A model generated the notes under the pieces. That model worked only from the letters and a program-made list of their open reading frames with translations, did not search any database and was not told the DNA's origin. Positions 53,147 to 61,902 of a DNA stretch of 64,000 bases are shown here, in pieces; the stretch's first letter is position 1, and every line of letters begins with the position of its first letter. The position numbers were made by a program, and so were the translations under genes. The stretch is taken from NCBI RefSeq assembly GCF_900115475.1, contig NZ_FOWP01000004.1:248001-312000 (forward strand), in the 5' to 3' direction. The stretch comes from Ectopseudomonas composti. Lineage in GTDB: Bacteria > Pseudomonadota > Gammaproteobacteria > Pseudomonadales > Pseudomonadaceae.

Positions 53147-53746
53147 TCAATCCGCGCCGTAGTTCATGATCGACAGCAGCTTGATCGGCACCTTCACCAG
53201 TTTTTCCGGGCCATGCGGTACTTCGCCGTCGAAGGTCAGGCTGTCGCCTGCCTGCATCGGGTATAGCTGGTTGCCGTGGCGATAGATCAGCTCGCCTTCG
53301 AGCAGGTGGAGGAACTCGGTGCCGGGGTGGGCGAAGGTGGGGAACTCCTCGCTGGCGTCGTCCATGCTCACCATATAGGCCTCGAAGCTCTTCTTCGGCC
53401 CACGGGTGTGGTTGAGCAGGCGGTAGGTGTGGCCCTTGTCGGTGCCGCGACGCACCACCTCCAATCCTTCACCCTCTTTTACCAGCAGGGCGCTGCCACC
53501 TTGCTGGTCGTACTGGCTGAACAGCTTGGACATGGGCATGCCCAGTACATCGCAGAGACGGCTCAGGGTGTCGAGGCTGGTGGACACCTGGGCGTTCTCG
53601 ATCTTGCTCAGCATGCCCTGGCTGATGCCGGCGATGCGCGCCACATCGGCGATCTTCAGCTCCTGCGCCTGGCGCTGGCGGCGAATCTGCATGCCCAGGT
53701 ATTGCTCGAGCTTGAGGCGGGGCGGGATTTCCGTGGAAGTCGTCAT
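53147..53746 (-). CDS. XRE-cupin transcriptional regulator
   Basis: A 199-residue regulator with an N-terminal Cro/CI-type HTH (LGMQIRRQRQAQELKIADVARIAGISQGMLSKIENAQVSTSLDTLSRL) and a C-terminal cupin (HPGTEFLHLLEGELIYRHGNQLYPMQAGDSLTFDGEVPHGPEKL). It is divergent from gmaS and shares its promoter region. Cupin-HTH regulators often sense amino-acid or polyamine-like molecules. It is the best candidate regulator for gmaS-mgsABC besides NtrC. The end of the thioesterase gene lies 17 nt away on the other strand. Confidence 0.9.
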   Translation of the reverse strand: MTTSTEIPPRLKLEQYLGMQIRRQRQAQELKIADVARIAGISQGMLSKIENAQVSTSLDTLSRLCDVLGMPMSKLFSQYDQQGGSALLVKEGEGLEVVRRGTDKGHTYRLLNHTRGPKKSFEAYMVSMDDASEEFPTFAHPGTEFLHLLEGELIYRHGNQLYPMQAGDSLTFDGEVPHGPEKLVKVPIKLLSIMNYGAD

Positions 53747-53779
53747 GCGTGCTTTTATCTTCTTGTGAATAAAAAATTC

Positions 53780-53794
53780 GCACTGAGAATGTGC
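53780..53794. promoter_or_regulatory. Possible NtrC binding site upstream of gmaS
   Basis: GCAC-TGAGAAT-GTGC has the arm sequence and 7-nt spacing of enterobacterial NtrC sites (GCACCA-N3-TGGTGC). The inner bases do not match. It lies about 120 nt before the sigma-54 promoter at 53912. Confidence 0.5.
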
Positions 53795-53911
53795 AGGCTG
53801 CCTTTCTTCGGTGCATTTTCACGGTTTTAATTTCCTCCTATGAAAGCATCTTTCCTTCACGGATAGAAGAATGACGGGCTTTCAGGGGATTTCGAACAGG
53901 TAGGGGGAGGT

Positions 53912-53927
53912 TGGCAAGCTGCTTGCA
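53912..53927 (+). promoter_or_regulatory. Sigma-54 promoter of gmaS-mgsABC
   Basis: TGGCAAGCTGCTTGCA has the invariant GG and GC with the exact 10-nt spacing and matches the -24/-12 consensus TGGCAC-N5-TTGCA closely. The predicted start is near 53938, 54 nt before the gmaS ATG. Confidence 0.8.
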
Positions 53928-53935
53928 TTTCTTTT

Positions 53936-53954
53936 GGGGAAATTAAAATTCCCC
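53936..53954. promoter_or_regulatory. Palindrome over the gmaS transcription start
   Basis: GGGGAA-ATTAAAA-TTCCCC covers the predicted start point. It may be a repressor operator, for example of the adjacent XRE-cupin protein, or a leader hairpin. Confidence 0.55.
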
Positions 53955-53991
53955 AGCGGAATAATGGCGACGCCACCGGAGGCCCCCAACC

Positions 53992-55326
53992 ATGTTGCCC
54001 AGCGAAACCCAGAAAATCATCGACCAGCACGGCATCAAGTATGTGTTGGCCCAGTTCGTCGACATCCACGGTGCGGCCAAGACCAAGTCGGTGCCGGTTT
54101 CGGGCCTCAAGGCCGTGGCCGAGGAGGGCGCCGGCTTCGCCGGGTTCGCCATCTGGGGCATGGGCATGGAGCCGCACGGCCCAGACTTCATGGCGCGTGG
54201 CGATCTTGCAACGCTGATCCCGGTACCCTGGCAGCCAGGCTATGGCCGCGTGGTCTGCGTCGGCCACGTCAATGGCGAGCCGCACCCTTACGACACCCGC
54301 TATGTGTTGCAGCAGCAGGTGCAGCGCCTGACGGATCGGGGCTGGACCCTGAACACCGGTCTGGAGCCAGAGTTCAGCCTGTTCCGCCGTGACGCCGAGG
54401 GCAAGCTGGTGCCGGTGGATGCCAGCGACAAGCTGGAGAAGCCTTGCTACGACTACAAGGGGCTGTCGCGCTCGCGCGCATTCCTGGAAAAACTCACCGA
54501 GGCGCTGCAGCCGGTCGGCTTCGACATCTACCAGATCGATCACGAGGACGCCTGCGGCCAGTTCGAGATCAACTACACCTACAGCGATGCCATGGAATCG
54601 GCGGATCGCTTCACCTTCTTCCGCATGGCCGCCGGCGAGATCGCCAACGATCTGGGCATGATCTGCTCGTTCATGCCCAAGCCGGACCCGCGCCGCGCTG
54701 GCAACGGCATGCACTTCCACCTGTCGATCGGCAATGGCACCAGCAAAAACCTGTTCCATGACGCCAGTGACCCGAGCGGCATGGGCCTGTCCAAGCTGGC
54801 TTATCACTTCCTCGGCGGCCTGCTGGCTCACGGCCCGGCACTGTGCGCCTTCGCCGCGCCGACGGTGAACTCCTACAAGCGCCTGGTCGTTGGTCGTTCG
54901 CTGTCCGGCGCGACCTGGGCGCCGGCCTTCATCGCCTACGGCGACAACAATCGCTCGGCGATGCTGCGCATTCCCTACGGGCGCATTGAGTTCCGCCTAC
55001 CGGACGCCGGCTGCAACCCGTACTTGGTCACTGCCGCGATCATCGCCGCCGGTCTCGACGGCATCGACCGCCAGCTCGATCCGGGCAAGGCCTGCAACGA
55101 GAACCTCTACAAGCTCAGCCTGGAGGAAATCGCCGCACGCGGCATCGACACCCTGCCGCAATCGCTCAAGGAAGCCTGTGATGCGCTGGAGGCCGACCCG
55201 CTGTTCCGCGAGGTGCTCGGCGCCGAGATCGTCGACGAATTCCTCAAGCTCAAGCGCATGGAGTGGGTCGAGTACAGCCGCCACGTCTCCGACTGGGAAA
55301 TCGAGCGTTACACCGAATTCTTCTAG
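53992..55326 (+). CDS. gmaS: Gamma-glutamylmethylamide synthetase (glutamine synthetase family, GlnT type)
   Basis: A 444-residue glutamine synthetase-fold enzyme of the GlnT/GmaS group, shorter than GlnA. It would ligate methylamine to glutamate with ATP to give gamma-glutamylmethylamide. Visible active-site blocks are GLEPEFSLF (metal Glu), [20 protein letters not shown] and [25 protein letters not shown] lies 9 nt before the ATG. Position directly before mgsABC fits the N-methylglutamate pathway. A plain type III glutamine synthetase remains possible. Confidence 0.9.
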   Translation: MLPSETQKIIDQHGIKYVLAQFVDIHGAAKTKSVPVSGLKAVAEEGAGFAGFAIWGMGMEPHGPDFMARGDLATLIPVPWQPGYGRVVCVGHVNGEPHPYDTRYVLQQQVQRLTDRGWTLNTGLEPEFSLFRRDAEGKLVPVDASDKLEKPCYDYKGLSRSRAFLEKLTEALQPVGFDIYQIDHEDACGQFEINYTYSDAMESADRFTFFRMAAGEIANDLGMICSFMPKPDPRRAGNGMHFHLSIGNGTSKNLFHDASDPSGMGLSKLAYHFLGGLLAHGPALCAFAAPTVNSYKRLVVGRSLSGATWAPAFIAYGDNNRSAMLRIPYGRIEFRLPDAGCNPYLVTAAIIAAGLDGIDRQLDPGKACNENLYKLSLEEIAARGIDTLPQSLKEACDALEADPLFREVLGAEIVDEFLKLKRMEWVEYSRHVSDWEIERYTEFF

Positions 55327-55400
55327 CCGAACGCCCGCCCGCGCGGGCACACGCCAACGCCCCGAACAAGCCTCCCAAAGGGAGGTGATGAGGACTTTTT

Positions 55401-56303
55401 ATGTGTGGAATCGTAGGTCTGTACCTGAAGAACCCAGCGCTGGAGAACCAGCTCGGCGCGCTCTTCGAACCCATGTTGCTGGCCATGACCGACCGTGGCC
55501 CGGACAGCGCCGGCTTCGCCATCTACGGCGACGAAGTGAAGGACGGCTGGATCAAGCTGACCCTGCAGAGCACTGCAGCCGGCTATGACTTCAAGGCCCT
55601 GATGGGCGAGCTGGAAGGGCGCCTGGGCTGCTCGCTGGACTGGTTCCAGAACGCCAGTGCCGCCGTACTCAAGACCAATGCCGATGAGGCGGCGGTGCGT
55701 GCCGTGATCGCCGAACTGGCGCCAGCCGTGCGCGTGATGAGCGTCGGCCAGAGCATCGAGATCCTCAAGGGCATGGGCCTGCCGAAGGAAATCTCCGAGC
55801 GCTTCTCGCTGGCCAAGATGAAGGGTAGCCACATCATCGGCCACACCCGCATGGCCACCGAGAGCGCGGTGACCATGGAAGGCAGCCACCCATTCTCCAC
55901 CGGCCAGGACCTGTGCCTGGTGCACAACGGCTCGCTGTCCAACCACTTCCGTCTGCGCCAGGAACTGCGCCGTCACGGCATCGAGTTCGAAACCGAGAAC
56001 GACACCGAGGTCGCCGCCGGCTACCTGACCTGGCGCCTGCGCCAGGGCGATTCGCTCAAGGAAGCGCTCGACCATTCGCTGGAGGATCTCGATGGCTTCT
56101 TCACCTTCGCCATCGGCACTCGCGACGGCTTCGCGGTGATCCGCGACCCGATTGCCTGCAAGCCGGCGATCCTCGCCGAGACCGACGACTACGTGGCCAT
56201 GGCCTCGGAATACCAGGCGCTGTCGACCCTGCCGGGCATCGACAAGGCCAAGGTGTGGGAGCCGGAGCCGGCGACCATGTACATCTGGGAACGCAGCGCT
56301 TGA
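55401..56303 (+). CDS. mgsA: N-methylglutamate synthase subunit A (class II amidotransferase, GlxB-like)
   Basis: A 300-residue Ntn-type glutamine amidotransferase domain protein. Cys2 (MCGIVGLYLKNPALE) becomes the N-terminal nucleophile. GHTRMATESAVTMEGSHPF and LVHNGSLSNHFRLRQEL are the usual glutaminase blocks. It corresponds to the amidotransferase part of glutamate synthase as a separate subunit. It would process gamma-glutamylmethylamide. A strong GGAGGTGATG lies at 55381-55390. It is 74 nt downstream of gmaS. Confidence 0.9.
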   Translation: MCGIVGLYLKNPALENQLGALFEPMLLAMTDRGPDSAGFAIYGDEVKDGWIKLTLQSTAAGYDFKALMGELEGRLGCSLDWFQNASAAVLKTNADEAAVRAVIAELAPAVRVMSVGQSIEILKGMGLPKEISERFSLAKMKGSHIIGHTRMATESAVTMEGSHPFSTGQDLCLVHNGSLSNHFRLRQELRRHGIEFETENDTEVAAGYLTWRLRQGDSLKEALDHSLEDLDGFFTFAIGTRDGFAVIRDPIACKPAILAETDDYVAMASEYQALSTLPGIDKAKVWEPEPATMYIWERSA

Positions 56304-56463
56304 GTCGCTCCAGGCCTACTGCGCACACCGATTGCTGCGTCAGATCCTCGCGATCCGCTCGCCGTACTACTCGTACTGTCTCGCGGCTCGCTGCGGTTCT
56401 TCCTTGCCCTCGGCGCGCTCGCGACGGCCTGAATTCGACTCTCTACTTTTTGGAGACACGAAC
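56304..56463. other. 160-nt spacer between mgsA and mgsB
   Basis: Noncoding stretch between two genes that otherwise form a tight operon. It contains near-duplicate CTCGC-rich phrases (for example CTCGCGATCCGCTCGCC and CTCGCGGCTCGCTGCGG) and CGTACTACTCGTACTG. It stays open in the mgsB frame, but with no ribosome site other than GGAG at 56452-56455 before mgsB. It may be a repetitive intergenic insertion. Confidence 0.5.
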
Positions 56464-57147
56464 ATGAAAACCATCGACCTTTCCAGCGCCACCGTGCGCG
56501 ACCTGAACCAGGCTCTGCATGACCAGACCAAGACCCTCACCGAGCGCGAGTGGATGGTGAGCAATCCGGGCGGCAAGCACAACCTCGCCGTGGGCCTGAA
56601 CGAAGCGCTGAGCGTGGAGATCGACGGCCACGCCGGCTACTACTGCGCCGGCATGAACCAGAAAGCCAGCGTCACCATCCACGGCAACGTCGGCGTCGGC
56701 GTCGCCGAGAACATGATGAGCGGCATGGTGCGCATCAAGGGCAGCGCCTCGCAGGCGGCCGGCGCGACCGCCCATGGCGGCCTGCTGGTGATCGAAGGCG
56801 ACGCCGGCGCGCGTTGCGGCATCTCGATGAAGGGTGTCGACATCGTAGTCGGCGGCAGCATTGGCCACATGAGCTGCTTTATGGGCCAGGCCGGGCGCCT
56901 GGTGGTGTGCGGCGATGCCGGCGACGCGCTGGGCGATTCGCTCTACGAGACGCGCATCTACATCAAGGGCACGGTCAAGTCGCTGGGCTCGGATTGCATC
57001 GAGAAGGACATGCGCCCCGAGCACCTGGAAGAACTGGCCGAACTGCTCAACCGCGCCGGTTTCGACGAAGATCCGGCCAGCTTCAAGCGTTACGGCTCGG
57101 CTCGCCAGCTGTACAACTTCAAGGTCGACAACGCCTCGGCGTACTGA
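56464..57147 (+). CDS. mgsB: N-methylglutamate synthase subunit B (GltB C-terminal-like, GlxC)
   Basis: A 227-residue protein with the beta-helical GXGXG domain of glutamate synthase. Repeated glycine-rich turns are visible (MNQKASVTIHGNVGVGVAENMMSGMVRIKGSASQAAGATAHGGLLVIEGDAGARCGISMKG; GSIGHMSCFMGQAGRLVVCGDAGDALGDSLYE). It acts as a structural or coupling subunit between the amidotransferase and the FMN synthase. ATG 56464 has GGAG 8 nt upstream. It lies 30 nt before mgsC. Confidence 0.88.
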   Translation: MKTIDLSSATVRDLNQALHDQTKTLTEREWMVSNPGGKHNLAVGLNEALSVEIDGHAGYYCAGMNQKASVTIHGNVGVGVAENMMSGMVRIKGSASQAAGATAHGGLLVIEGDAGARCGISMKGVDIVVGGSIGHMSCFMGQAGRLVVCGDAGDALGDSLYETRIYIKGTVKSLGSDCIEKDMRPEHLEELAELLNRAGFDEDPASFKRYGSARQLYNFKVDNASAY

Positions 57148-57177
57148 TCGCGCACCCTGCCCGAAGAGGAATTTGCA

Positions 57178-58503
57178 ATGAGCGAAAAAATCACCCCGGT
57201 GCTGCGCGAGTCCGCCACCTTCGACCGCCTGTCCATCCAGGAAATCCAGCGTGCCGCCGAGACCGGCATCTATGACATCCGTGGCGGCGGCACCAAACGC
57301 AAGCTGCCGCACTTCGACGACCTGCTGCTGCTCGGCGCCTCCATGTCGCGCTACCCGCTGGAAGGCTACCGCGAGAAATGCGGCACCGACGTGGTGCTGG
57401 GCAACCGCTTCGCCAAGAAACCGATCCACCTGAAGATCCCGGTAACCATCGCCGGCATGAGTTTCGGCGCACTGTCGGCCCAGGCCAAGGAAGCCCTCGG
57501 GCGTGGCGCCACCATCGCCGGCACCAGCACCACCACGGGTGACGGCGGCATGACTCCGGAAGAGCGCGGCCAGTCGCAGCACCTGGTCTACCAGTACCTG
57601 CCATCACGCTACGGCATGAACCCGGACGACCTGCGCAAGGCCGACGCCATCGAGATCGTCCTCGGCCAGGGCGCCAAGCCGGGCGGCGGCGGCATGCTGC
57701 TGGGCATGAAGGTCACCGAGCGCGTCGCCGGCATGCGTACCCTGCCGATTGGCGTCGACCAGCGCAGCGCCTGCCGTCACCCGGACTGGACGGGCCCGGA
57801 CGACCTGGCGATCAAGATTGCCGAGATTCGTGAGATCACCGACTGGGAAAAACCCATCTACGTCAAGATCGGTGCCAGCCGTCCGTACTACGACGTCAAG
57901 CTGGCGGTGAAGGCCGGTGCCGACGTGATCGTCCTCGACGGTATGCAGGGCGGCACCGCCGCGACCCAGGAAGTGTTCATCGAGCACGTAGGCATCCCGA
58001 TTCTCTCGGCCATCCCGCAAGCCGTGCAGGCCCTGCAGGAGATGGATATGCACCGCAAGGTGCAACTGATCGTCTCTGGCGGCATTCGTACCGGCGCCGA
58101 CGTGGCCAAGGCTATGGCCATGGGCGCCGATGCGGTGGCCATCGGCACCGCTGCGCTGATCGCCCTCGGTGACAACCACCCGCGTCTGGACGAGGAGCTG
58201 AAGAAGATCGACTCGGCTGCTGGCTACTACGACGACTGGCAGAACGGCCGCGACCCGGCCGGCATCACCACCCAGGATCCGGAGTTGTCCAAGCGCCTCG
58301 ACCCGGTCGCCGCCGGCCGCCGCCTGGCCAACTACCTGCGCGTGCTGGTGCTGGAGGCGCAGACCATGGCCCGTGCTTGCGGCAAGTCGCACCTGCACAA
58401 CCTCGACCCCGAGGATCTGGTCGCGCTGACCGTGGAAGCCGCCGCCATGGCCCGCGTACCGCTGGCCGGCACCAACTGGGTACCGGGACAGCTGCAATAC
58501 TGA
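57178..58503 (+). CDS. mgsC: N-methylglutamate synthase subunit C (FMN-binding glutamate synthase domain, GlxD)
   Basis: A 441-residue TIM-barrel FMN enzyme homologous to the central domain of glutamate synthase. Key blocks are IPVTIAGMSFGALSAQAKEALGRGATIAGTSTTTGDGGM near residue 85, PIYVKIGASRPYYDVKLAVKAGADVIVLDGMQGGTAATQEVF near 225, and IVSGGIRTGADVAKAMAMGADAVAIGTAAL near 300. With MgsA and MgsB it would make N-methylglutamate from gamma-glutamylmethylamide and 2-oxoglutarate. It is the last gene before a strong terminator. Confidence 0.9.
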   Translation: MSEKITPVLRESATFDRLSIQEIQRAAETGIYDIRGGGTKRKLPHFDDLLLLGASMSRYPLEGYREKCGTDVVLGNRFAKKPIHLKIPVTIAGMSFGALSAQAKEALGRGATIAGTSTTTGDGGMTPEERGQSQHLVYQYLPSRYGMNPDDLRKADAIEIVLGQGAKPGGGGMLLGMKVTERVAGMRTLPIGVDQRSACRHPDWTGPDDLAIKIAEIREITDWEKPIYVKIGASRPYYDVKLAVKAGADVIVLDGMQGGTAATQEVFIEHVGIPILSAIPQAVQALQEMDMHRKVQLIVSGGIRTGADVAKAMAMGADAVAIGTAALIALGDNHPRLDEELKKIDSAAGYYDDWQNGRDPAGITTQDPELSKRLDPVAAGRRLANYLRVLVLEAQTMARACGKSHLHNLDPEDLVALTVEAAAMARVPLAGTNWVPGQLQY

Positions 58504-58515
58504 GCCCAGCAGCGC

Positions 58516-58560
58516 AAATGAAAGGGCCGCAACGCTAAGTGTTGTGGCCCTTTTTCATTT
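58516..58560. terminator. Strong bidirectional intrinsic terminator
   Basis: A long, slightly imperfect stem: AAATGAAAGGGCC from 58516 pairs with GGCCC-TTTTTCATTT ending at 58560, around AACGCTAAGTGTT. The T run on the plus strand and A/T flank on the other suit both convergent genes. Confidence 0.88.
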
Positions 58561-58563
58561 GCC

Positions 58564-59349
58564 TCAGCGGGTATTGAACGCGGGCGAGACCAGGCTCAGA
58601 GCAGCCAGGCGTTTGGCGCAATCCTGCAGCCGCGGGGTGATCGCCTCGATCTTCTCGGCGGTCATCCTGGCCGACGGGCCGGCTGCGCTGACGGTGCCGA
58701 TGGGCCGGCCGTCGTCCACGTGGCGAATGACCACGGCCACGGCGCTGGTGCCGGGCTCGTAGACATCGTGCACCACGCCGTAGCCGCGCTTGTGCGTCTG
58801 GTCGATGCGATCCAGTAGCTCGCGCAAGCTCTTCGGGGCATTGGGGCCCATGTGCTGCGCGCGGTCCATGCCTTGCTCGGCGATCAGTTCCAGCGCGCGC
58901 TCTTCGCTTTCGGCGGCCATCCAGGCCAGGCCGTTGGCGGTCGCCGGCAGGTAGACATCGGAGCCGGCATCGGGGTCGTAGCGCAATCCGGTGCGCGCAC
59001 CCTGGGCCTTGGCCACCCAGATCAGGTGGTTACCCTCGATCACGGCCATGCGGATCAGCTCCCCGGTTTCCTGGGCCAGCTCGTCCAGCAGAGGCTGCGT
59101 GGCATCGGTAATGCCGCTCGCGGCGAGGTAGGTGAGGCCGAGCGATGCGAGCTTCACCGTCAGCAGGTAGTGCGTGGTCGCCGCGTTCTGCTTCACGTAG
59201 CCCATGTCCTTGAGTTCATTGAGCAGGCGATGCGTCGCGGTGCGCGGGATGTCCAGGCGGTCGGCGATTTCGGACATGGGCAGCCCACCGACGTGTTTCA
59301 CCAGCAGCTCGAGAATGGACAGGGCGCGGTCACGAACGGATGTGGACAT
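58564..59349 (-). CDS. IclR family regulator of the shikimate/aromatic-type module
   Basis: A 261-residue IclR regulator. The winged helix is ALSILELLVKHVGGLPMSEIADRLDIPRTATHRLLNELKDMGYV (residues 9-52). The ligand domain includes LPATANGLAWMAAESEERALELI and VAVVIRHVDDGRPIGTVSAAGPSARM. It diverges from the MFS transporter gene, with two TGGAAT-N3-ATTCCA-like palindromes between them, so it likely controls that operon. Related IclR proteins control protocatechuate, 4-hydroxybenzoate and shikimate genes. Confidence 0.9.
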   Translation of the reverse strand: MSTSVRDRALSILELLVKHVGGLPMSEIADRLDIPRTATHRLLNELKDMGYVKQNAATTHYLLTVKLASLGLTYLAASGITDATQPLLDELAQETGELIRMAVIEGNHLIWVAKAQGARTGLRYDPDAGSDVYLPATANGLAWMAAESEERALELIAEQGMDRAQHMGPNAPKSLRELLDRIDQTHKRGYGVVHDVYEPGTSAVAVVIRHVDDGRPIGTVSAAGPSARMTAEKIEAITPRLQDCAKRLAALSLVSPAFNTR

Positions 59350-59394
59350 CAGGGGGCGGCTCCAGAAGCAGGAAAGCCCTCATTCTAGGACGCT

Positions 59395-59474
59395 ATGGAA
59401 TGGCAATCCAATTGAATGCGGCCAGATAGATGGATCTATTCTGGTTTTATTTTCCACTTGGAATGCTATTCCAA
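59395..59474. promoter_or_regulatory. Two IclR-type operators in the iclR-MFS gap
   Basis: TTGGAAT-GCT-ATTCCAA (59458-59474) is a perfect palindrome. TGGAAT-GGC-AATCCA (59396-59410) matches it with one mismatch per arm. They resemble the E. coli IclR box TGGAAATNATTTCCA and lie between the divergent genes. Confidence 0.65.
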
Positions 59475-59595
59475 AAATGTAATATTGAGTGGCCGCCGAC
59501 AAATCGGGGCCATGGCTCCCTGGATTCGGCGCCACTGCCTTGGCCTTGCCGGAAAGGGCCTGAGACATAAACACAACAACAATCGGAGCCACTCC

Positions 59596-60957
59596 ATGAA
59601 ACCCTCCAGTCAACTGGACATCCAGACGTTCCTGGACTCACGGCCTTTCGGCCACTTCCAGTGGAAGATCCTCCTGCTGTGCCTGACCGTACTGATCCTC
59701 GATGGCTTCGACGTGGTGGCGATGGGCTTCATCGCGCCCTCGCTGATCGCCGACTGGAACATCCCACGCGAAGAGCTGGGCATCGTGATGAGCATGGGCC
59801 TGTTCGGCCTGGCCATCGGCGCACTGATGGGCGGGCCGCTGGCTGACCGCTTCGGTCGGCGCAAGGTGATCATCGTCTCGATCTTCTTCTTCGGCTTCAT
59901 GAGCCTGATTTCGGCCTGGTCGCCGAATGTCGAGATCCTTTCCCTGCTGCGCTTCCTCACCGGCCTTGGCCTGGGCGCATCTCAGCCCAACGCGGCGACG
60001 CTGGCGTCGGAATATGCGCCGAAGAAATACCGCTCGCTGATGGTCACGGTGGTCTACTGCGGCTTCACTCTCGGCGCCGCTGGTGGTGGTTTCCTGGCCA
60101 ACGGGCTGATCCCAAGCCATGGCTGGGAGTCGATCCTGGTGGTCGGCGGCGTGGTGCCGATCCTGTTCGCCGTGCTGCTGTGCTTCGTGCTGCCGGAGTC
60201 AGCCAAGTACATGGCGATGAAGCACCAGCATCGTGAAGAGCTGCAGCAGGTGGTCAACGCCATCGAACCGGGTACTGCCAATCAGGCCACCCAGTTCATC
60301 AGTCCGGAGCCGCAACGTGCCGGCAAGGGCACGATCAAGCTGATCCTCTCGCCGTCGCACCGGCTGATCACCCTGGCGCTGTGGGTCGGGCTGTTCATGA
60401 ACCTGCTGACGGTCTACTTCCTCAACAGCTGGTTGCCGATCATCGTCAAGGACGACGGCTTCAGCCTGGCAGACGCAGCGCTGGTGGGCGCGATGATGCA
60501 GGTTGGTGGCACCCTCGGGAACATCGTCATCGGCTGGGAGATGGATCGCTTCAACCCGCACAAGGTGATGATCGGCACACTCATCGGTGGCGCCGTGCTG
60601 ACGCTTTCGCTGGGCAACCTGTCGCCTGGTCTGTATGGCCTGATGGCGCTGGTCTTCATGCTGGGGTTCTGCATCAACGCGACCAATACAGGCTGGACAG
60701 CCATGGCCGCGACCTACTACCCGACCGCGATGCGCGCCACCGGCACCAGCTGGATGACCGGCATCGGCCGCTTCGGCGCCATCCTCGGTGCGTCCGTCGG
60801 TGCCGTGCTGCTGGGCCTGAAGTGGGATTTCAGCCACCTGTTCATGTTCCTCACCCTGCCCATCGGCATCGCCGTGGTCGCTGCCTACGTGAAAGGGCTG
60901 TATGACCGCAAACCGCAGGTCAGCGCCAACACGCTGAGCAAAGCTTCCCATTCCTGA
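59596..60957 (+). CDS. MFS transporter, aromatic acid:H+ symporter (AAHS) type
   Basis: A 453-residue transporter with twelve predicted helices. The AAHS signature DGFDVVAMGFIAPSLIADW is near residue 35 and the MFS loop motif GGPLADRFGRRKVIIVS near 80. YYPTAMRATGTSWMTGIGRFGAILGASVGAVLLG lies in the second half. Such permeases import benzoate derivatives, protocatechuate or shikimate/quinate. GGAG 7 nt before ATG 59596 decides the start. It is followed by the TIM-barrel and AroE-like genes in the same direction. Confidence 0.9.
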   Translation: MKPSSQLDIQTFLDSRPFGHFQWKILLLCLTVLILDGFDVVAMGFIAPSLIADWNIPREELGIVMSMGLFGLAIGALMGGPLADRFGRRKVIIVSIFFFGFMSLISAWSPNVEILSLLRFLTGLGLGASQPNAATLASEYAPKKYRSLMVTVVYCGFTLGAAGGGFLANGLIPSHGWESILVVGGVVPILFAVLLCFVLPESAKYMAMKHQHREELQQVVNAIEPGTANQATQFISPEPQRAGKGTIKLILSPSHRLITLALWVGLFMNLLTVYFLNSWLPIIVKDDGFSLADAALVGAMMQVGGTLGNIVIGWEMDRFNPHKVMIGTLIGGAVLTLSLGNLSPGLYGLMALVFMLGFCINATNTGWTAMAATYYPTAMRATGTSWMTGIGRFGAILGASVGAVLLGLKWDFSHLFMFLTLPIGIAVVAAYVKGLYDRKPQVSANTLSKASHS

Positions 60958-60976
60958 GCATTCGCTTTCCATTTTC

Positions 60977-60996
60977 GGCCGGGGCATGCCCCGGCC
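60977..60996. other. Palindromic hairpin in the MFS-TIM gap
   Basis: A perfect 20-bp palindrome of GGCCGGGGCA and its complement, without a T tract. It could be a transcript stabiliser or an attenuating hairpin between the two co-directional genes. Confidence 0.45.
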
Positions 60997-61020
60997 CTCA
61001 GGCCCTACAGGACGCCCATC

Positions 61021-61893
61021 ATGAAAATCGCCATCGACTCCTACTGCTACCACCGTTATTTCGGCGAGGTGTACCCGAACCTGGAACAGCCTCCTGCCTA
61101 CCGCATGACCCTCGAGGACTTCATCGACAGGGCGCGTGCCCACGAGGTGCAGGGTGTTTCCATCGAGTCGTTCATGCTCGACGACAGCTCGCCAGCCTAC
61201 CTGGAGCGCCTGCGTGGTCTGCTGGATGACGCCGGCCTCGAACTCGTCTGGGCCTGGGGCCATCCCCATGGGCTGGGCTCCGGGGCGCGCGCCGAAGAAC
61301 TGCTCGATCTGCAGCGCCATGTCGACATCGCCAAGACGCTAGGTGCTGGCGTGATGCGCATCTGTGCCGGCGGTCGCCGTACGCGGCCGGAATCCTGGCA
61401 CGAGCACAAGACCCAGTTGCTGCCATTGTTGCAGCGTGCGGCCGACTATGCGGCGGGACAAGGCGTGGTACTGGCCATGGAGAACCATGTCGACCTGCTG
61501 GCCGCCGAAGCGCTGGAATTGCTCGAGGCCGTCGACAACCCGGCCCTTGGTGTATGCCTGGATACGGCTAACAACCTGCGCATGTTCGAAGACCCGATGC
61601 AGGTGATCGAGCTGCTCGCGCCGCACGCCAAGGCCACGCACATCAAGGACATCTGCGCCTTCCGTGGCAGCCCGCGGGAGTTCAGCTTCTGGCCGAGCGT
61701 GCCGCTGGGCGAGGGCCTGATCGACATTCCACGAACCCTGCAACTGTTGCGTCAACATGGTTTCGACGGCTTGCTGGCGCTGGAAATCGATTATCTGCAT
61801 CCCGCGTATGGCAGCGAGGAAGAGGCAATCGCCAAGAGTCTCGCGTTCATGCGCGCAACCCTGGCGCAACAGCAGGCCGGCGCTATCGCCTGA
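61021..61893 (+). CDS. Sugar phosphate isomerase/epimerase family TIM-barrel protein
   Basis: A 290-residue xylose-isomerase-like TIM barrel. Metal-binding residues are visible: Glu in VVLAMENHVDLLAAE near 155, Asp in LGVCLDTANN near 180, His in ATHIKDICAF near 210 and Glu in GLLALEIDYLHP near 255. The family includes 3-dehydroshikimate dehydratases and inosose or hydroxypyruvate isomerases. Next to an AAHS transporter and an AroE-like protein, a role in shikimate or quinate catabolism is plausible. AGGA lies 8 nt before the ATG. Confidence 0.85.
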   Translation: MKIAIDSYCYHRYFGEVYPNLEQPPAYRMTLEDFIDRARAHEVQGVSIESFMLDDSSPAYLERLRGLLDDAGLELVWAWGHPHGLGSGARAEELLDLQRHVDIAKTLGAGVMRICAGGRRTRPESWHEHKTQLLPLLQRAADYAAGQGVVLAMENHVDLLAAEALELLEAVDNPALGVCLDTANNLRMFEDPMQVIELLAPHAKATHIKDICAFRGSPREFSFWPSVPLGEGLIDIPRTLQLLRQHGFDGLLALEIDYLHPAYGSEEEAIAKSLAFMRATLAQQQAGAIA

Positions 61894-61902
61894 GATGATC
61901 CG

